A stretch of 64,000 bases of DNA from Tenuibacillus multivorans (GCF_900103915.1 NZ_FNIG01000003.1:1-64000), one strand, 5' to 3'; positions 35,119 to 44,503 are shown, numbered from the stretch's first letter. The notes: generated by a model from the sequence alone, not told the origin. Translations and numbers: made by a program.

Positions 35119-35367
35119 GTGTTAGAAATGCTTCGATTGATTGCTTTTTTAATGTTATTACTCCCAGGTATACTAGCCGTTTATGGCATCAAACTGATAC
35201 GGGATTCGTTCTTTGGCTTAGTAAATCCGGTGTTTATCAATGTGATAATTCAATTTTTGGCTGGATTTATTTTTACGGGCATGGGAATTGGATTTATTGG
35301 CGGCTTTTTATTACATCGAGATCGGAAGAAAAATAAAACAAAAGGACGATTTACCGATAAAAAATAA
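35119..35367 (+). CDS. yqzF: Small membrane protein YqzF (DUF2627)
   Basis: 82 residues if started at GTG 35119 (AAGGAAGAG in front), 79 if at ATG 35128. Two membrane segments, LLPGILAVYGIKLI preceded by LIAFLMLL, and FLAGFIFTGMGIGFIGGFLL, then a basic tail HRDRKKNKTKGRF. The HRDRKKNK ending is the mark of DUF2627. The same gene lies divergent from bkdR in B. subtilis. Function unknown. A candidate -10 TATACT is at 35085-35090. Confidence 0.85.
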   Translation: MLEMLRLIAFLMLLLPGILAVYGIKLIRDSFFGLVNPVFINVIIQFLAGFIFTGMGIGFIGGFLLHRDRKKNKTKGRFTDKK

Positions 35368-35397
35368 CCTGACTCTTAATTTGAGCCAGGTTATTTT
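35360..35397. terminator. Bidirectional terminator between yqzF and the ureohydrolase gene
   Basis: AAAATAACCTG and CAGGTTATTTT, extended by CTC/GAG past a mismatch, form a long stem at 35361-35396 with A/T runs on both sides. The two flanking genes converge on it. Confidence 0.85.
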
Positions 35398-35400
35398 CGT

Positions 35401-36348
35401 TTATTGTTGTTGATTTAAAATGTTACCTGCTAAAGCATAAAGAACAATGGTTGAAGCTAAATGAGATGAGAAATCGTTTTGGTCTTGAATAGGATAGATT
35501 TCTACTAAATCCATTCCACTGACGCCTTTTTTAGTAAACGAGTGAACAAGCTCAACTAATTCATATGATGTCAAACCATTGCCGTCAACTGGGCCTGCAG
35601 GGTTAAACGCAAAGTCTAACACATCACTACAAATCGAAAGATATACGGCCTCTGTTCCTTCACTAGCTTGAGCATAAGCGCGATCTGCCATCTCTTGAAT
35701 GTTTCCGGATTGTCTAATTTCACGAGATGTGATGGTTGTCGCACCAGCTTCTTTCGCATAACGGCCACTCTCAGGCTTATTACGCGGCCCGTGAATTCCC
35801 ATATGGACAATACTCTCATTACGAACAGCTTCCGTTTCGTATAATCGAGCAAATGGGGTAGAACGTGCATATTTATCCCCTTCATGGTGTTGCATATTAT
35901 CGTAGTGTGCATCCAAATGAATAATACCAACCTTTCCGTCAACACGATCACTTAAAGCTTTGACGATTGGATAAGTAATGCCGTGATCACCACCAAAGGC
36001 AACAGGGAACTTCCCTGTATCCCACACTTTACCAGAGAAGCCTTCAATTCGTTTCATTGTCTCAATCACATCAGCTGGGACAACATCAACATCACCTAAA
36101 TCACCTAACTTGTAATGCTCGAAAACATCGATGTCATTTAACTCAGGGAGATAACCACTATAGCGAGCAGAGCTTAAACGAATAACTTTAGGACCTAATT
36201 CTGCTCCCGTATAATCTCCCCATGTTACAGCGCCTTCCCAAGGTACGCCGTAGATTAAGACATCTTTTTCATCTAAATCCTTCGAGTCAAAAGTTACTTT
36301 TTTGCTACTAAGAAAACAAGGGGTGTTTCCATAAATTTTATCTGTCAT
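35401..36348 (-). CDS. Ureohydrolase (agmatinase/formimidoylglutamase family)
   Basis: About 315 residues from ATG at 36348, which has AGGAGG directly upstream; the frame extends eight codons more. The arginase fold is clear: GGDHGITYPIVKAL and IIHLDAHYDN carry metal ligands. The last metal motif, usually SxDxDVLDP, reads LSICSDVLDFAFNPAGP, so the first aspartate is a cysteine and the proline a phenylalanine. The family removes urea or formamide from guanidino or formimino substrates; which one cannot be said. It follows the proline symporter gene in the same direction but after a terminator. Confidence 0.8.
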   Translation of the reverse strand: MTDKIYGNTPCFLSSKKVTFDSKDLDEKDVLIYGVPWEGAVTWGDYTGAELGPKVIRLSSARYSGYLPELNDIDVFEHYKLGDLGDVDVVPADVIETMKRIEGFSGKVWDTGKFPVAFGGDHGITYPIVKALSDRVDGKVGIIHLDAHYDNMQHHEGDKYARSTPFARLYETEAVRNESIVHMGIHGPRNKPESGRYAKEAGATTITSREIRQSGNIQEMADRAYAQASEGTEAVYLSICSDVLDFAFNPAGPVDGNGLTSYELVELVHSFTKKGVSGMDLVEIYPIQDQNDFSSHLASTIVLYALAGNILNQQQ

Positions 36349-36369
36349 GTTATACCTCCTCTTTACTGT

Positions 36370-36405
36370 CATAACAAAGAGGCTTGGGCATTCCCCAAAC
36401 CTCTC
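36370..36405 (-). terminator. Terminator of the proline symporter gene
   Basis: On the minus strand AGAGGTTTGGG pairs with CCCAAGCCTCT (one G-U pair), followed by TTGTTATG. It lies about 22 bp beyond the putP stop codon. Confidence 0.7.
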
Positions 36406-36425
36406 TAAATAATTTTAGTCTATAC

Positions 36426-37943
36426 CTATTTTTCTTCTTTAACAACCTTTTCGTATTCCTCAATAATATCCTCTGAAGGTTTCCGATCCATTAAACTAAA
36501 AATGACAATCGCGATAGATGAAAGAAGGAACCCGGGAACGAGTTCATATAATATTCCAGCTAACGTCTCGTTAAATCCCCAAACGAATACCGTAATACCA
36601 CCGACAAGCATGCCTGCTAAAACGCCATTTCGAGTTGCTCTTTTCCAGAATAACGAGAATAAAACAGCGGGTCCAAACGTTGCACCAAATCCAGCCCAAG
36701 CGTAAGATACGAGTTCAAGAACTGAACTTTCTTCACCCCAGGCTAACCCCAATGCGATAAGAGCAATGACCATAACCGAAACACGTCCGATCCAAACTAA
36801 TTCACTTTCGGATGCTTCTTTTCGGAAAAACTTACGGTAAAAGTCTTCAGTTAAGGCACTCGAGGATACAAGTAATTGAGAGTCAACCGTACTCATGATC
36901 GCGGCTAATACTGCTGCTAATAAAACGCCAGCAATCCATGGGTTATATGTCATTTCGACTAGAACGATGAATACTTGCTCTGGATCAGACAATGGTTCTG
37001 CAATGGTAACGGAACCCAACATACCAACAAGTAAGGAACCGTAAAGTGGGATAGCAACCCCCATTGTCATCGCAATCAACCGAGCTTTACGAATTTCCTT
37101 GCGATCACGAATCGCCATGAATCGGGCTAAAATATGTGGTTGTCCAAAATAACCTAATCCCCATGCTAATGCAGAAATGATGCCTAGAAAACCAATTGCA
37201 CCAGCTGATTCCCAAAAGATTCCTTTCTCATGGTCATAACTAGTCCCTTCAAAAGCATCGGTTAAGCTTGAATTTACTGACGCTAGCTCATCAAATAATG
37301 CGCCAAAACCACCTATTTCATATAGACCATATATAGCTGTTACTGCTAAAGCTAAAAACATCAAGAATCCTTGTATAAAATCAGTCCAACTAACAGCTAA
37401 AAATCCTCCAAGGAATGTATATCCGACAATAACAGTCGCACCAATAAGTAATGCTGTATGATATTCAAAACCAAACGTTCCTTCAAACAATTTTGCTCCT
37501 GCTACTAACCCAGAGGCAGTATAAAATAGGAAGAAAATTAAAATAAATGCTGCAGCGATAATTCTTAGTAAATTCGAACGATCACGAAAGCGATTTTCAA
37601 AAAACTCTGGTAATGTAATGGCATCATTAGAGTATTCTGTGTAAACGCGTAAACGTCTCGCCACATATTGCCAATTTACCATGGCACCGATTGCTAAACC
37701 GACTGCAATCCATAAACTCCATTGCCCAAAACCAGCAGCATATGCCGCACCGGGTAATCCGAGTAACAGCCAACCGCTAAAATCACTAGCCTGTGCAGAA
37801 AACGCTGTGACCCAGCTGTTTAATTTACGGCCACCTAGGATATAATCGGAGAGAGTATTCGTCATGCGGTAAGTAATAAAACCGATAACAATCAACATAA
37901 CTAAATATAATATAAACGTTAAGTAAGTCGGGTTGATATCCAT
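36426..37943 (-). CDS. putP: Sodium/proline symporter
   Basis: 505 residues, about thirteen membrane segments of the sodium:solute symporter family. Na+ and proline site residues appear in WVTAFSAQASDFSGWLLLGLPG (segment 2), and DSQLLVSSSALTEDFYRKFF lies near segment 8. GYTFLGGFLAVSWTDFIQG is the family signature. Proline serves as a compatible solute or nutrient, fitting a salt-tolerant bacterium. Its ATG overlaps the stop codon of a 37-codon gene by one base (TAATG), so the two are coupled. Confidence 0.93.
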   Translation of the reverse strand: MDINPTYLTFILYLVMLIVIGFITYRMTNTLSDYILGGRKLNSWVTAFSAQASDFSGWLLLGLPGAAYAAGFGQWSLWIAVGLAIGAMVNWQYVARRLRVYTEYSNDAITLPEFFENRFRDRSNLLRIIAAAFILIFFLFYTASGLVAGAKLFEGTFGFEYHTALLIGATVIVGYTFLGGFLAVSWTDFIQGFLMFLALAVTAIYGLYEIGGFGALFDELASVNSSLTDAFEGTSYDHEKGIFWESAGAIGFLGIISALAWGLGYFGQPHILARFMAIRDRKEIRKARLIAMTMGVAIPLYGSLLVGMLGSVTIAEPLSDPEQVFIVLVEMTYNPWIAGVLLAAVLAAIMSTVDSQLLVSSSALTEDFYRKFFRKEASESELVWIGRVSVMVIALIALGLAWGEESSVLELVSYAWAGFGATFGPAVLFSLFWKRATRNGVLAGMLVGGITVFVWGFNETLAGILYELVPGFLLSSIAIVIFSLMDRKPSEDIIEEYEKVVKEEK

Positions 37944-38056
37944 TATTCTTCTTCTCTCCCCTCTTTAATAAAAGTAATGATTGCCCAAACCACTAATAGC
38001 GGTATCGGAACAAAGAACCAAAACCAGGTTCCAGCTGTAATTGACAAAATCTCCAT
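37943..38056 (-). CDS. Symporter small accessory protein (37 residues)
   Basis: Starts at ATG 38056, with AAGGGGGA six or seven bases upstream, and ends in TAA whose last A begins the ATG of the proline symporter. The product reads MEILSITAGTWFWFFVPIPL then LVVWAIITFIKEGREEE: one membrane segment and an acidic tail. Tiny membrane proteins of this form precede several sodium:solute symporter genes and are thought to aid the transporter. The coupling is seen; the role is inferred. Confidence 0.75.
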   Translation of the reverse strand: MEILSITAGTWFWFFVPIPLLVVWAIITFIKEGREEE

Positions 38057-38125
38057 ACTTGTCCGTCCCCCTTAAGAATTAGATTTAATACTATTGTCTG
38101 ATAAATAAGATAAATATAGCAAGTA

Positions 38126-39484
38126 TTAAAATTCGGATAGTTCGATAAAGTCATGATAGAGCATTTGTACAGCTCGATTAATATCAGTTTCTTGCATCCC
38201 AAACATCATAGATACATCAGAAGATCCTTGGTTAATCATTTCGATGTTAACGCCAGCTTTTGCAATAGCCGTTGTCGCAATAGCTGCAACATTCACACGA
38301 CTGCTCATCCCCTCGCCAACAATCATAATGATTCCAAGTCCATGGGATATTGAAATAGTATCAACCTGCAACTCTTCTTTTATACGCTTAATGACCCTTT
38401 GTTCCTTACCTTTATTTAATTGATCAGAACGCACAATAACCGACATACTATCAATACCAGATGGTGCATGTTCAAATGAAATATCTTCTTCGACTAGTAT
38501 GTTTAATAAACCTTTACCAAAACCAAGTTCTCGGTTCATCAAATATTTACCGACATAAATACTTGAGAATCCTTTGTCACTAGCTATACCGACAATTGGT
38601 CCATTATGATGCTGTTTTTCTGCTGAAATCATCGTTCCCGGCTTTTGTGGTTCATTCGTATTTTTAATACAAACTGGAATGTTTTGGTTAAACGCAGGAA
38701 TTAAGGCTTCATCGTGAAACACTGAAAAACCAGCATACGATAACTCACGCATTTCCCTATATGTTAACGACTTAATTTCCTTTGGATCATCGATAATAGT
38801 TGGATTAACACAATAAACTGAACTTACATCCGTAAAGTTCTCGTATAACTCAGCATCAATACCCGCTGCAATGATTGAACCGGTGATATCAGATCCACCT
38901 CTAGGAAATGTCATTAAAACCCCTTTTTCTGTATACCCATAAAACCCTGGTATCACTATGATGCCTTCTCTTTTTCTCAATTGATAAATTTTTTCGTAAC
39001 TCATATCAAGAATTTGAGCTTCACCTGGCTCATCGCTGACAAAAATACCTGCATCCCTTGGGTTCACATATGATGCTTTCAATCCTATTTTGTTTAAATA
39101 AGCACTCAATACACGTGCTAAAGAATCTTCACCCATAGCTTTTAATGAATCCTTTAGATTTGATTCTTCTTTCGTATCGTTTAATAGTCGTTTCGTTTCA
39201 TCCTTAATTCGCTGAACAACCTCACCGTTTAATTCTAAATCCTGTGTAATCGATAAAAATCGATCCGTAATTTTATTTAATATCTCATCAATCTCTTGTC
39301 CACTTGTATATTTTTCTCCAAGCTGAATAAATAAATCCGTAACTTTAATATCATCTTCAAATCGTTTCCCAGGGGCAGAGACAACAATAAACTTCCGTTT
39401 TGGATCATCTTTAATTATATTTGCAACTTTCTCAAGCATGTCTGCATTTGCTACAGAGCTTCCCCCAAATTTGGCGACTTTCAT
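38126..39484 (-). CDS. Aspartate kinase (YclM/ThrD type)
   Basis: 452 residues. Kinase domain begins MKVAKFGGSSVANADML, with the family motif KFGGSS, and has MTFPRGGSDITGSIIAAG and ENFTDVSSVYCVNP. Two ACT domains follow (about 310-450), ending VNIEMINQGSSDVSMMFGM, the site for feedback by lysine and/or threonine. It phosphorylates aspartate, the first step to Lys, Thr, Met, diaminopimelate and dipicolinate. Length and end match the B. subtilis class III enzyme YclM. No lysine riboswitch was recognised in the 225-bp upstream region, so feedback is probably enzymatic. Confidence 0.92.
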   Translation of the reverse strand: MKVAKFGGSSVANADMLEKVANIIKDDPKRKFIVVSAPGKRFEDDIKVTDLFIQLGEKYTSGQEIDEILNKITDRFLSITQDLELNGEVVQRIKDETKRLLNDTKEESNLKDSLKAMGEDSLARVLSAYLNKIGLKASYVNPRDAGIFVSDEPGEAQILDMSYEKIYQLRKREGIIVIPGFYGYTEKGVLMTFPRGGSDITGSIIAAGIDAELYENFTDVSSVYCVNPTIIDDPKEIKSLTYREMRELSYAGFSVFHDEALIPAFNQNIPVCIKNTNEPQKPGTMISAEKQHHNGPIVGIASDKGFSSIYVGKYLMNRELGFGKGLLNILVEEDISFEHAPSGIDSMSVIVRSDQLNKGKEQRVIKRIKEELQVDTISISHGLGIIMIVGEGMSSRVNVAAIATTAIAKAGVNIEMINQGSSDVSMMFGMQETDINRAVQMLYHDFIELSEF

Positions 39485-39802
39485 CTGAATACCTCCATTG
39501 TTTTAATACGTTATAAATTTTATCATTTTCATCAAAATTAATGAAACTGTGCTTGAGCGAGTACTTCCGAGTGTACAGCGCTTAGACAAAGCAATTTAAA
39601 TTGTAGGACACAATTAACCAAAAAAATAACACCGTATGGTATGAGGTTCTAATAAATCAATATTTAGAAATAGCAGATTATTTTTTAAAATATATAACTT
39701 ATTTTAATCTTGTACGATTATTCGGAAATCTCTATAATTAATGACAAAGAAAACTCTTCGATTGACGAACTTTGTAAGTCGTCAAACAATAGGGGGCTAA
39801 CT

Positions 39803-40424
39803 ATGTCAAAAAGAATGCCGGAGTCACTGTTCGGTGAAATTGCTCAAGACAGTGAAGTTTTACAACAATTCCAACATCATTCCTATAGAGTGATGTACTT
39901 ATCTTCTATGTTGGCTAAAAAAACCGGACTACGATGAAGATTTACAAGTGGCGGCCTTGTTACATGACATTGGGAAGGTTGGGATTGCAAAAGAAATATT
40001 ATTTAAAGATAAGAAATTAAATAGTTTGGAAAAAAACATTATTAAAAGTCATTCTCACGTCGGTAATTTAATTGTACGCAGAGAACTTGGAAAAACTCGT
40101 GCAGCTGAATTTATTAGAAAACACCATGAAAATTGGGATGGGACAGGCTATCCTCGGAGATTAATTGGCGAAGATATTTCAATACAGGGAAGAATCATTA
40201 GGATATGTGATTCATTTGACACAATGACATATGACTTAAGAAATTATAAACTGACGAAATTGTCATATAAAGAAGCATTTGATGAATTAGAAAGGTGTTC
40301 ATGGACTGACTTTGACGGCAATTTAGTTCAAGATTTCATTTCGTTATTAATTGAGATTGAATTACCCGATTCTTGGTATGATCAATTTGATTCGAAATTC
40401 ATCGAAAACCTTTATACCAACTGA
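39803..40424 (+). pseudogene. HD-GYP-like phosphodiesterase gene, frameshifted
   Basis: Translation begins at ATG 39803, with AGGGGG seven bases upstream, and reads SKRMPESLFGEIAQDSEVL up to LAKK. At a seven-A run (39917-39923) the frame slips to an early stop (39935-39937). Removing one A gives LAKKPDYDEDLQVAALLHDIGK and continues to 40424. The second part has the metal-binding HDIGK and the GYP motif HHENWDGTGYP, so the intact protein would be a c-di-GMP phosphodiesterase-like HD-GYP enzyme of about 206 residues without sensor domain. It converges on spo0A. Confidence 0.75.
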
Positions 40425-40473
40425 CTTATTGTAAAGAAAAACGTTGCTTTTCGTCAAGTTTATAATCTAAAAA

Positions 40474-40515
40474 ATAGCCTTCTTTAAATTGTTGTACAAT
40501 TTAAAGAAGGCTTCG
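40474..40515. terminator. Bidirectional terminator between the HD-GYP gene and spo0A
   Basis: GCCTTCTTTAAATTGT (from 40477) pairs with ACAATTTAAAGAAGGC (to 40511), a 16-base perfect stem with three loop bases. Toward the minus side it is followed by TATTTTTTAG, so spo0A is the main user. Confidence 0.9.
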
Positions 40516-40517
40516 TT

Positions 40518-41303
40518 TTACCCAACTTTATGTTCTAAACGTAATTTATCTGCGATCATGGCGATAAATTCACTGTTCGTTGGCTTGGCTTTAGAAACAC
40601 TAACGGTATAACCGAAAATGGATGAGAGCGAATCAATATTTCCACGGTTCCAAGCCACTTCAATCGCATGACGAATAGCACGTTCAACACGTGAAGCTGT
40701 TGTATTGTATTTTTTAGCAATATCCGGATAAAGAACTTTTGTAATGGATCCTAAAAGTTCAATATCATGGTAGACCATTGAAATGGCTTCACGTAAATAC
40801 AAATATCCTTTAATGTGAGCTGGAACACCGACTTCATGAATAATCGATGTAATATTAGCATCTAAATCAATTTTAGGCGTTCCTTTAAATTGGCTCATTT
40901 GTTCATCTACTTTAATCGGCGAATGTTGAGCGGCACCAGCAGCTTGTAACACCTGTTCTTTTAGCAATTCCAAATCAAAAGGCTTCAGCATATAATATGT
41001 AGCCCCTAATTCAACTGCTTTTTTGGTTACGGACTCTTGACCAAACGCCGTTAACATAATGACATTAGGCATATCTACATTCAAATGGCGCATTTTTTCT
41101 AAAACAGCTAATCCGTCAACATGTGGCATGATAATATCTAAGATGAGTACATCCGGATTGGTGTCTTCAATCATCGTTAAACATTCTTTACCGTTATAGG
41201 CTGAACCCACAACATTAATTGAGTCTTCCTCACCAAAATAATTCTCTAACATAGCAACCAATTCTCGATTGTCATCTGCAATCCCTAAACTTACTTTTTC
41301 CAT
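40518..41303 (-). CDS. spo0A: Sporulation master regulator Spo0A
   Basis: 261 residues. Receiver domain (1-125) with acidic pocket DD in [10 protein letters not shown], the phosphorylated aspartate in [15 protein letters not shown] and the lysine in [10 protein letters not shown]. After a linker comes the six-helix DNA-binding domain (about 140-258), with the strongly conserved [18 protein letters not shown] and ending [17 protein letters not shown]. It controls entry into sporulation and much of stationary-phase transcription. Placed after spoIVB as in other Bacilli. Confidence 0.97.
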   Translation of the reverse strand: MEKVSLGIADDNRELVAMLENYFGEEDSINVVGSAYNGKECLTMIEDTNPDVLILDIIMPHVDGLAVLEKMRHLNVDMPNVIMLTAFGQESVTKKAVELGATYYMLKPFDLELLKEQVLQAAGAAQHSPIKVDEQMSQFKGTPKIDLDANITSIIHEVGVPAHIKGYLYLREAISMVYHDIELLGSITKVLYPDIAKKYNTTASRVERAIRHAIEVAWNRGNIDSLSSIFGYTVSVSKAKPTNSEFIAMIADKLRLEHKVG

Positions 41304-41342
41304 TGTGAACCTCCTAGATTTTCTTTTTCCACACTAATCTCT

Positions 41343-41370
41343 ATTCCATTTAAATCGTAAAAATCCTTCT
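41343..41370 (-). promoter_or_regulatory. Possible sigma-H promoter of spo0A with nearby 0A-like boxes
   Basis: Read on the minus strand: GAAGGATTT, 12 bases, then TGGAATAG, near the sigma-H pattern RNAGGAWWW-N11-12-RNGAATWW with mismatches at both ends of the -10 box. Farther upstream are two 0A-box-like sequences, TTTGTCGAC (41462-41470, plus strand) and TGTCGTA (41433-41439, minus strand). In B. subtilis spo0A has a sigma-H promoter and 0A boxes, which supports the reading. Confidence 0.45.
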
Positions 41371-41479
41371 TTTATCCGAAATTTTTTTATAATATTTATT
41401 TTTTTATACAATTTCTTTTTATTTCTTCATATTACGACATGATTCTTTATTTTTTAAAAATTTTTGTCGACCTTAATTA

Positions 41480-41520
41480 AAAATCCCAATGCCACCTTTC
41501 TTGGATGACATTGGGAAATT
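41480..41520 (-). terminator. Terminator of spoIVB
   Basis: CCCAATG and CATTGGG with further paired bases form a stem (41485-41515), followed on the minus strand by ATTTTTAATT. It begins about ten bases after the spoIVB stop codon. Confidence 0.85.
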
Positions 41521-41524
41521 TTCA

Positions 41525-42604
41525 TTAGCTTGCTTCTTTTTCGGTTTCTTGATCTGTTTCTATTTCTAATCCTGCTTCATTTAACATCCATTCTACATGA
41601 ACACCATAGCCACTTGTCGGATCATTTAAGAAGACGTGAGTGACAGCACCTACCAATTTCCCATCTTGAATAATCGGGCTTCCACTCATCCCCTGAACAA
41701 TACCACCTGTTTCATCTAATAATTCTTTATCGGTGATTTTAATCACCATACCCTTAGTTTCTGGATTTTTACTCGGGGCACTATTAATAATTTCAACATC
41801 ATATTCCTCAATCTTATCATCTTTAACAACGGTTAAAATTTTAGCTTTACCTTCTTTAACTTCGTTTGCCTTAGCAACAGGAATTGGATCACGTAAGTCA
41901 TTAAAGTAAGAAGGATTCTTTAATTTTCCAAATATGCCATATTCACTATTTTTTTGAATAGTTCCTAAGCTTTTATCATCCATAGAAAAACGGGCTTTTT
42001 TCTCACCAGGTGCCCCGTTTTGACCCTTGTTTATCGATGTGATATCAGATGACACAATCTTACCATTGTAAATATCAATTGGCTTTTTCGTCTGATGGTC
42101 CATAATAATATGGCCTAAAGCACCGTAACTCTTTGACTCTGGATCGTAGAAGGTTAGTGTCCCTATACCAGCTGATGCATCCCTAATAAAAAGTCCAAGA
42201 CGGTAAGCTTCGTCCTTGGAATCATACACTGGTTGAAAGGATAAAGGAAAGATGTGTTCTTGACGTTTAATTAACAATTGAACCGGATCATTTTCCTGTT
42301 CAATACCTTTAATTTTATCAATAAATGTTTCCATATCTTTAATTTTTTCACCATTAACCTGTAAAATAATATCCCCAATTTCTACGCCTGCTTTCTCTGC
42401 GGAAGAGACTTTACCATCATCCGTATTAACTGGGCTAAAACCTACAACGACTACCCCTGAAGTGTGCAATTTTACTCCAATGGATTGTCCTCCAGGTATA
42501 ACTTCACTTACAGTTTCTTGTGCAAAAACAGCATTGACATGTAGGAATGGAATAAAAAACGAAACAAGGAGAATGAAATGTATTGAATGGCGAGACTTTT
42601 TCAT
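41525..42604 (-). CDS. spoIVB: SpoIVB serine peptidase (stage IV sporulation protein B)
   Basis: About 359 residues from ATG at 42604 (GAGGAG upstream). A signal-like membrane segment (HFILLVSFFIPFLHVNAVFA) is followed by a PDZ domain (about 65-120: SAEKAGVEIGDIILQVNGEKI) and the S55 peptidase domain, with the catalytic histidine in GALGHIIMD and the serine in GIVQGMSGSPIIQDGK. Made in the forespore, it cleaves SpoIVFA to start sigma-K activation in the mother cell. Confidence 0.95.
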   Translation of the reverse strand: MKKSRHSIHFILLVSFFIPFLHVNAVFAQETVSEVIPGGQSIGVKLHTSGVVVVGFSPVNTDDGKVSSAEKAGVEIGDIILQVNGEKIKDMETFIDKIKGIEQENDPVQLLIKRQEHIFPLSFQPVYDSKDEAYRLGLFIRDASAGIGTLTFYDPESKSYGALGHIIMDHQTKKPIDIYNGKIVSSDITSINKGQNGAPGEKKARFSMDDKSLGTIQKNSEYGIFGKLKNPSYFNDLRDPIPVAKANEVKEGKAKILTVVKDDKIEEYDVEIINSAPSKNPETKGMVIKITDKELLDETGGIVQGMSGSPIIQDGKLVGAVTHVFLNDPTSGYGVHVEWMLNEAGLEIETDQETEKEAS

Positions 42605-42730
42605 GATTGACACTCCTCATTTCTTTTTTGAAGCTGTAAGCTTAATTTGAGCATTTGAGGTCGTTTTTAAACGATTAAAACACATGCAATACAGTTTATC
42701 TTTTCCTACATTTCGATTTATTTAAAGGTA

Positions 42731-42767
42731 TAAAAAAACGCCTAAAAACTACTTAATTTTAGGCGAT
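42731..42767 (-). terminator. Terminator of recN
   Basis: CGCCTAAAA (42739-42747) and TTTTAGGCG (42757-42765) form a perfect nine-base stem with TTTTTTTATA on the minus-strand side, seven bases beyond the recN stop codon. Confidence 0.9.
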
Positions 42768-42773
42768 TACTCG

Positions 42774-44498
42774 TTAAGATTTGACACTTTTAGCTTGCTG
42801 TATTAATTCTTCAGCATGTTGTTTTGTCGTATCCGTTACTTCAGTACCAGAGATCATTCGACCAATTTCTTCAACCGCTTCATTTTGACTTAACTGTTTA
42901 ACGTTCGTTGTAGTGCTTTTATTATCTTGGTCCTTTTCAATTAATAAATGCTGATCAGACATTGCCGCAACTTGTGGTAAATGCGTAATACATAAGACTT
43001 GAGATTGTTTGGATATGTCATGTATTTTCTGGGCAATGGCTTGGGCAACACGTCCGCTTACGCCTGTATCCACTTCATCAAAAATGACACTCGTCACGTT
43101 TTGATGTTCAGAGAATATACGTTTTAAAGCCAGCATTATTCTTGAAATCTCTCCTCCTGATGCGACTTTTTGTAATGGCTTTTCTGGTTCACCAGGGTTT
43201 GTACTAATCATAAATTGAACTTGGTCCATACCATTCTTTAATAATTTAACTGAAGAATCCTTCCATCTTACATCGCCACTAACGGTGGAAAAAGATACGT
43301 TGAATGAGGCCTTTTCTAAATATAAATCCATTAATTCCTGCTGAATAGCCGTCTTAAGCTTCTGACTTATGCTTGTTCTAATACGATGAAGTTGTTCAGC
43401 TTCCATTAACGTATCCTTTTCCACTTCTATTATCTGTTTTTCAAGTGCTTGAAGATGTGTATCTTTGTTTTCGAGCTGTTCTAATTCTTCTTCCATGTGG
43501 ATCATCATATTAACGATTTCTTCAACGCTTTTCCCATATTTTCTCTTTAATCGATTGATTTCATGCAAACGTTTTTCAATTTCATTTAAACGATCAGGCT
43601 GAAATTCCATTTCATCTAAACGATTACGCAAATCGAAGGATAGCTCCTCAATGGCATAAAAATTGGATTTAAGCTGTTCCGATAAGCTGCGAAACGTTTC
43701 GTCCACATCTTCTAATTGTTCAAGTGATGTCATGGCATGTCCTAAAAAATCAAGTCCTTTATTTTCTCCATATAAAGAATAATAAGTCGTTTGTAAGCCG
43801 TCATAAATCCGCTCAAAATTCGCTAATTTGTGGCGTTCTTCTTCTAATTGTTCGTCTTCTCCAACTTCAAGCTTTATCTCTTGAAGCTCACTTAATTGAA
43901 ATTTTAATAAATCAATTCTTTGAGCAATCTCTTGTTCGTTTTCTGATAAATCCTTAAATCGCTGTTTAAGACGTGAATATTCACCGAATAACTCATCATA
44001 GGATTGCATGGATTCTTGAATGGTTGTTTGATCAAATTGATCTAACAATTGAATATGTTTTTCTGACTGCATTAAGGATTGTGTTTCATGTTGACTATGT
44101 ATATCGATGATCGTCTGTCCGATTTCTTTTAAGATGCCTAACGTAATCAGCTTACCGTTAACACGACAAATACTCTTACCTTTAGCCGTAATTTGGCGTT
44201 GCAAAATAATACTACCTTCTTCATCGACAGGTAGATCAAACTGATTCAACACCTCATAAACATGATGGTCTGGCTCATCAATAAAAAATATACCTTCTAT
44301 ATTAGCTTGTTCGGCCTTATGACGAACAAATTCAACGGAAGCACGTGCTCCAGCAAGTAGCTGAATCGCATCGATAATAATCGATTTACCTGCTCCTGTT
44401 TCACCTGTTAAAACCGTTAAACCTTCTTTAAAATCAATACTAATATCATCGATAATAGCAAAGTCTTTGATATTGATTTGAGCTAACACGTTAGACAC
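42774..44498 (-). CDS. recN: DNA repair protein RecN
   Basis: 574 residues, SMC-like ATPase. Walker A is LTGETGAGKSIIIDAI near residue 30; a long coiled-coil middle follows (about 160-360); the ABC signature is KVASGGEISRIMLALK and Walker B SVIFDEVDTGVSG. It acts early at double-strand breaks, gathering DNA ends. It starts five bases after the argR stop codon, in the usual Bacillus operon order. Confidence 0.96.
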   Translation of the reverse strand: MSNVLAQINIKDFAIIDDISIDFKEGLTVLTGETGAGKSIIIDAIQLLAGARASVEFVRHKAEQANIEGIFFIDEPDHHVYEVLNQFDLPVDEEGSIILQRQITAKGKSICRVNGKLITLGILKEIGQTIIDIHSQHETQSLMQSEKHIQLLDQFDQTTIQESMQSYDELFGEYSRLKQRFKDLSENEQEIAQRIDLLKFQLSELQEIKLEVGEDEQLEEERHKLANFERIYDGLQTTYYSLYGENKGLDFLGHAMTSLEQLEDVDETFRSLSEQLKSNFYAIEELSFDLRNRLDEMEFQPDRLNEIEKRLHEINRLKRKYGKSVEEIVNMMIHMEEELEQLENKDTHLQALEKQIIEVEKDTLMEAEQLHRIRTSISQKLKTAIQQELMDLYLEKASFNVSFSTVSGDVRWKDSSVKLLKNGMDQVQFMISTNPGEPEKPLQKVASGGEISRIMLALKRIFSEHQNVTSVIFDEVDTGVSGRVAQAIAQKIHDISKQSQVLCITHLPQVAAMSDQHLLIEKDQDNKSTTTNVKQLSQNEAVEEIGRMISGTEVTDTTKQHAEELIQQAKSVKS

Positions 44499-44503
44499 CT
44501 CGA

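Noticed and set aside
39485-39709. Lysine riboswitch upstream of the aspartokinase gene
   Set aside because: The region is short, and none of the conserved L-box segments or a clear antiterminator pair could be found.
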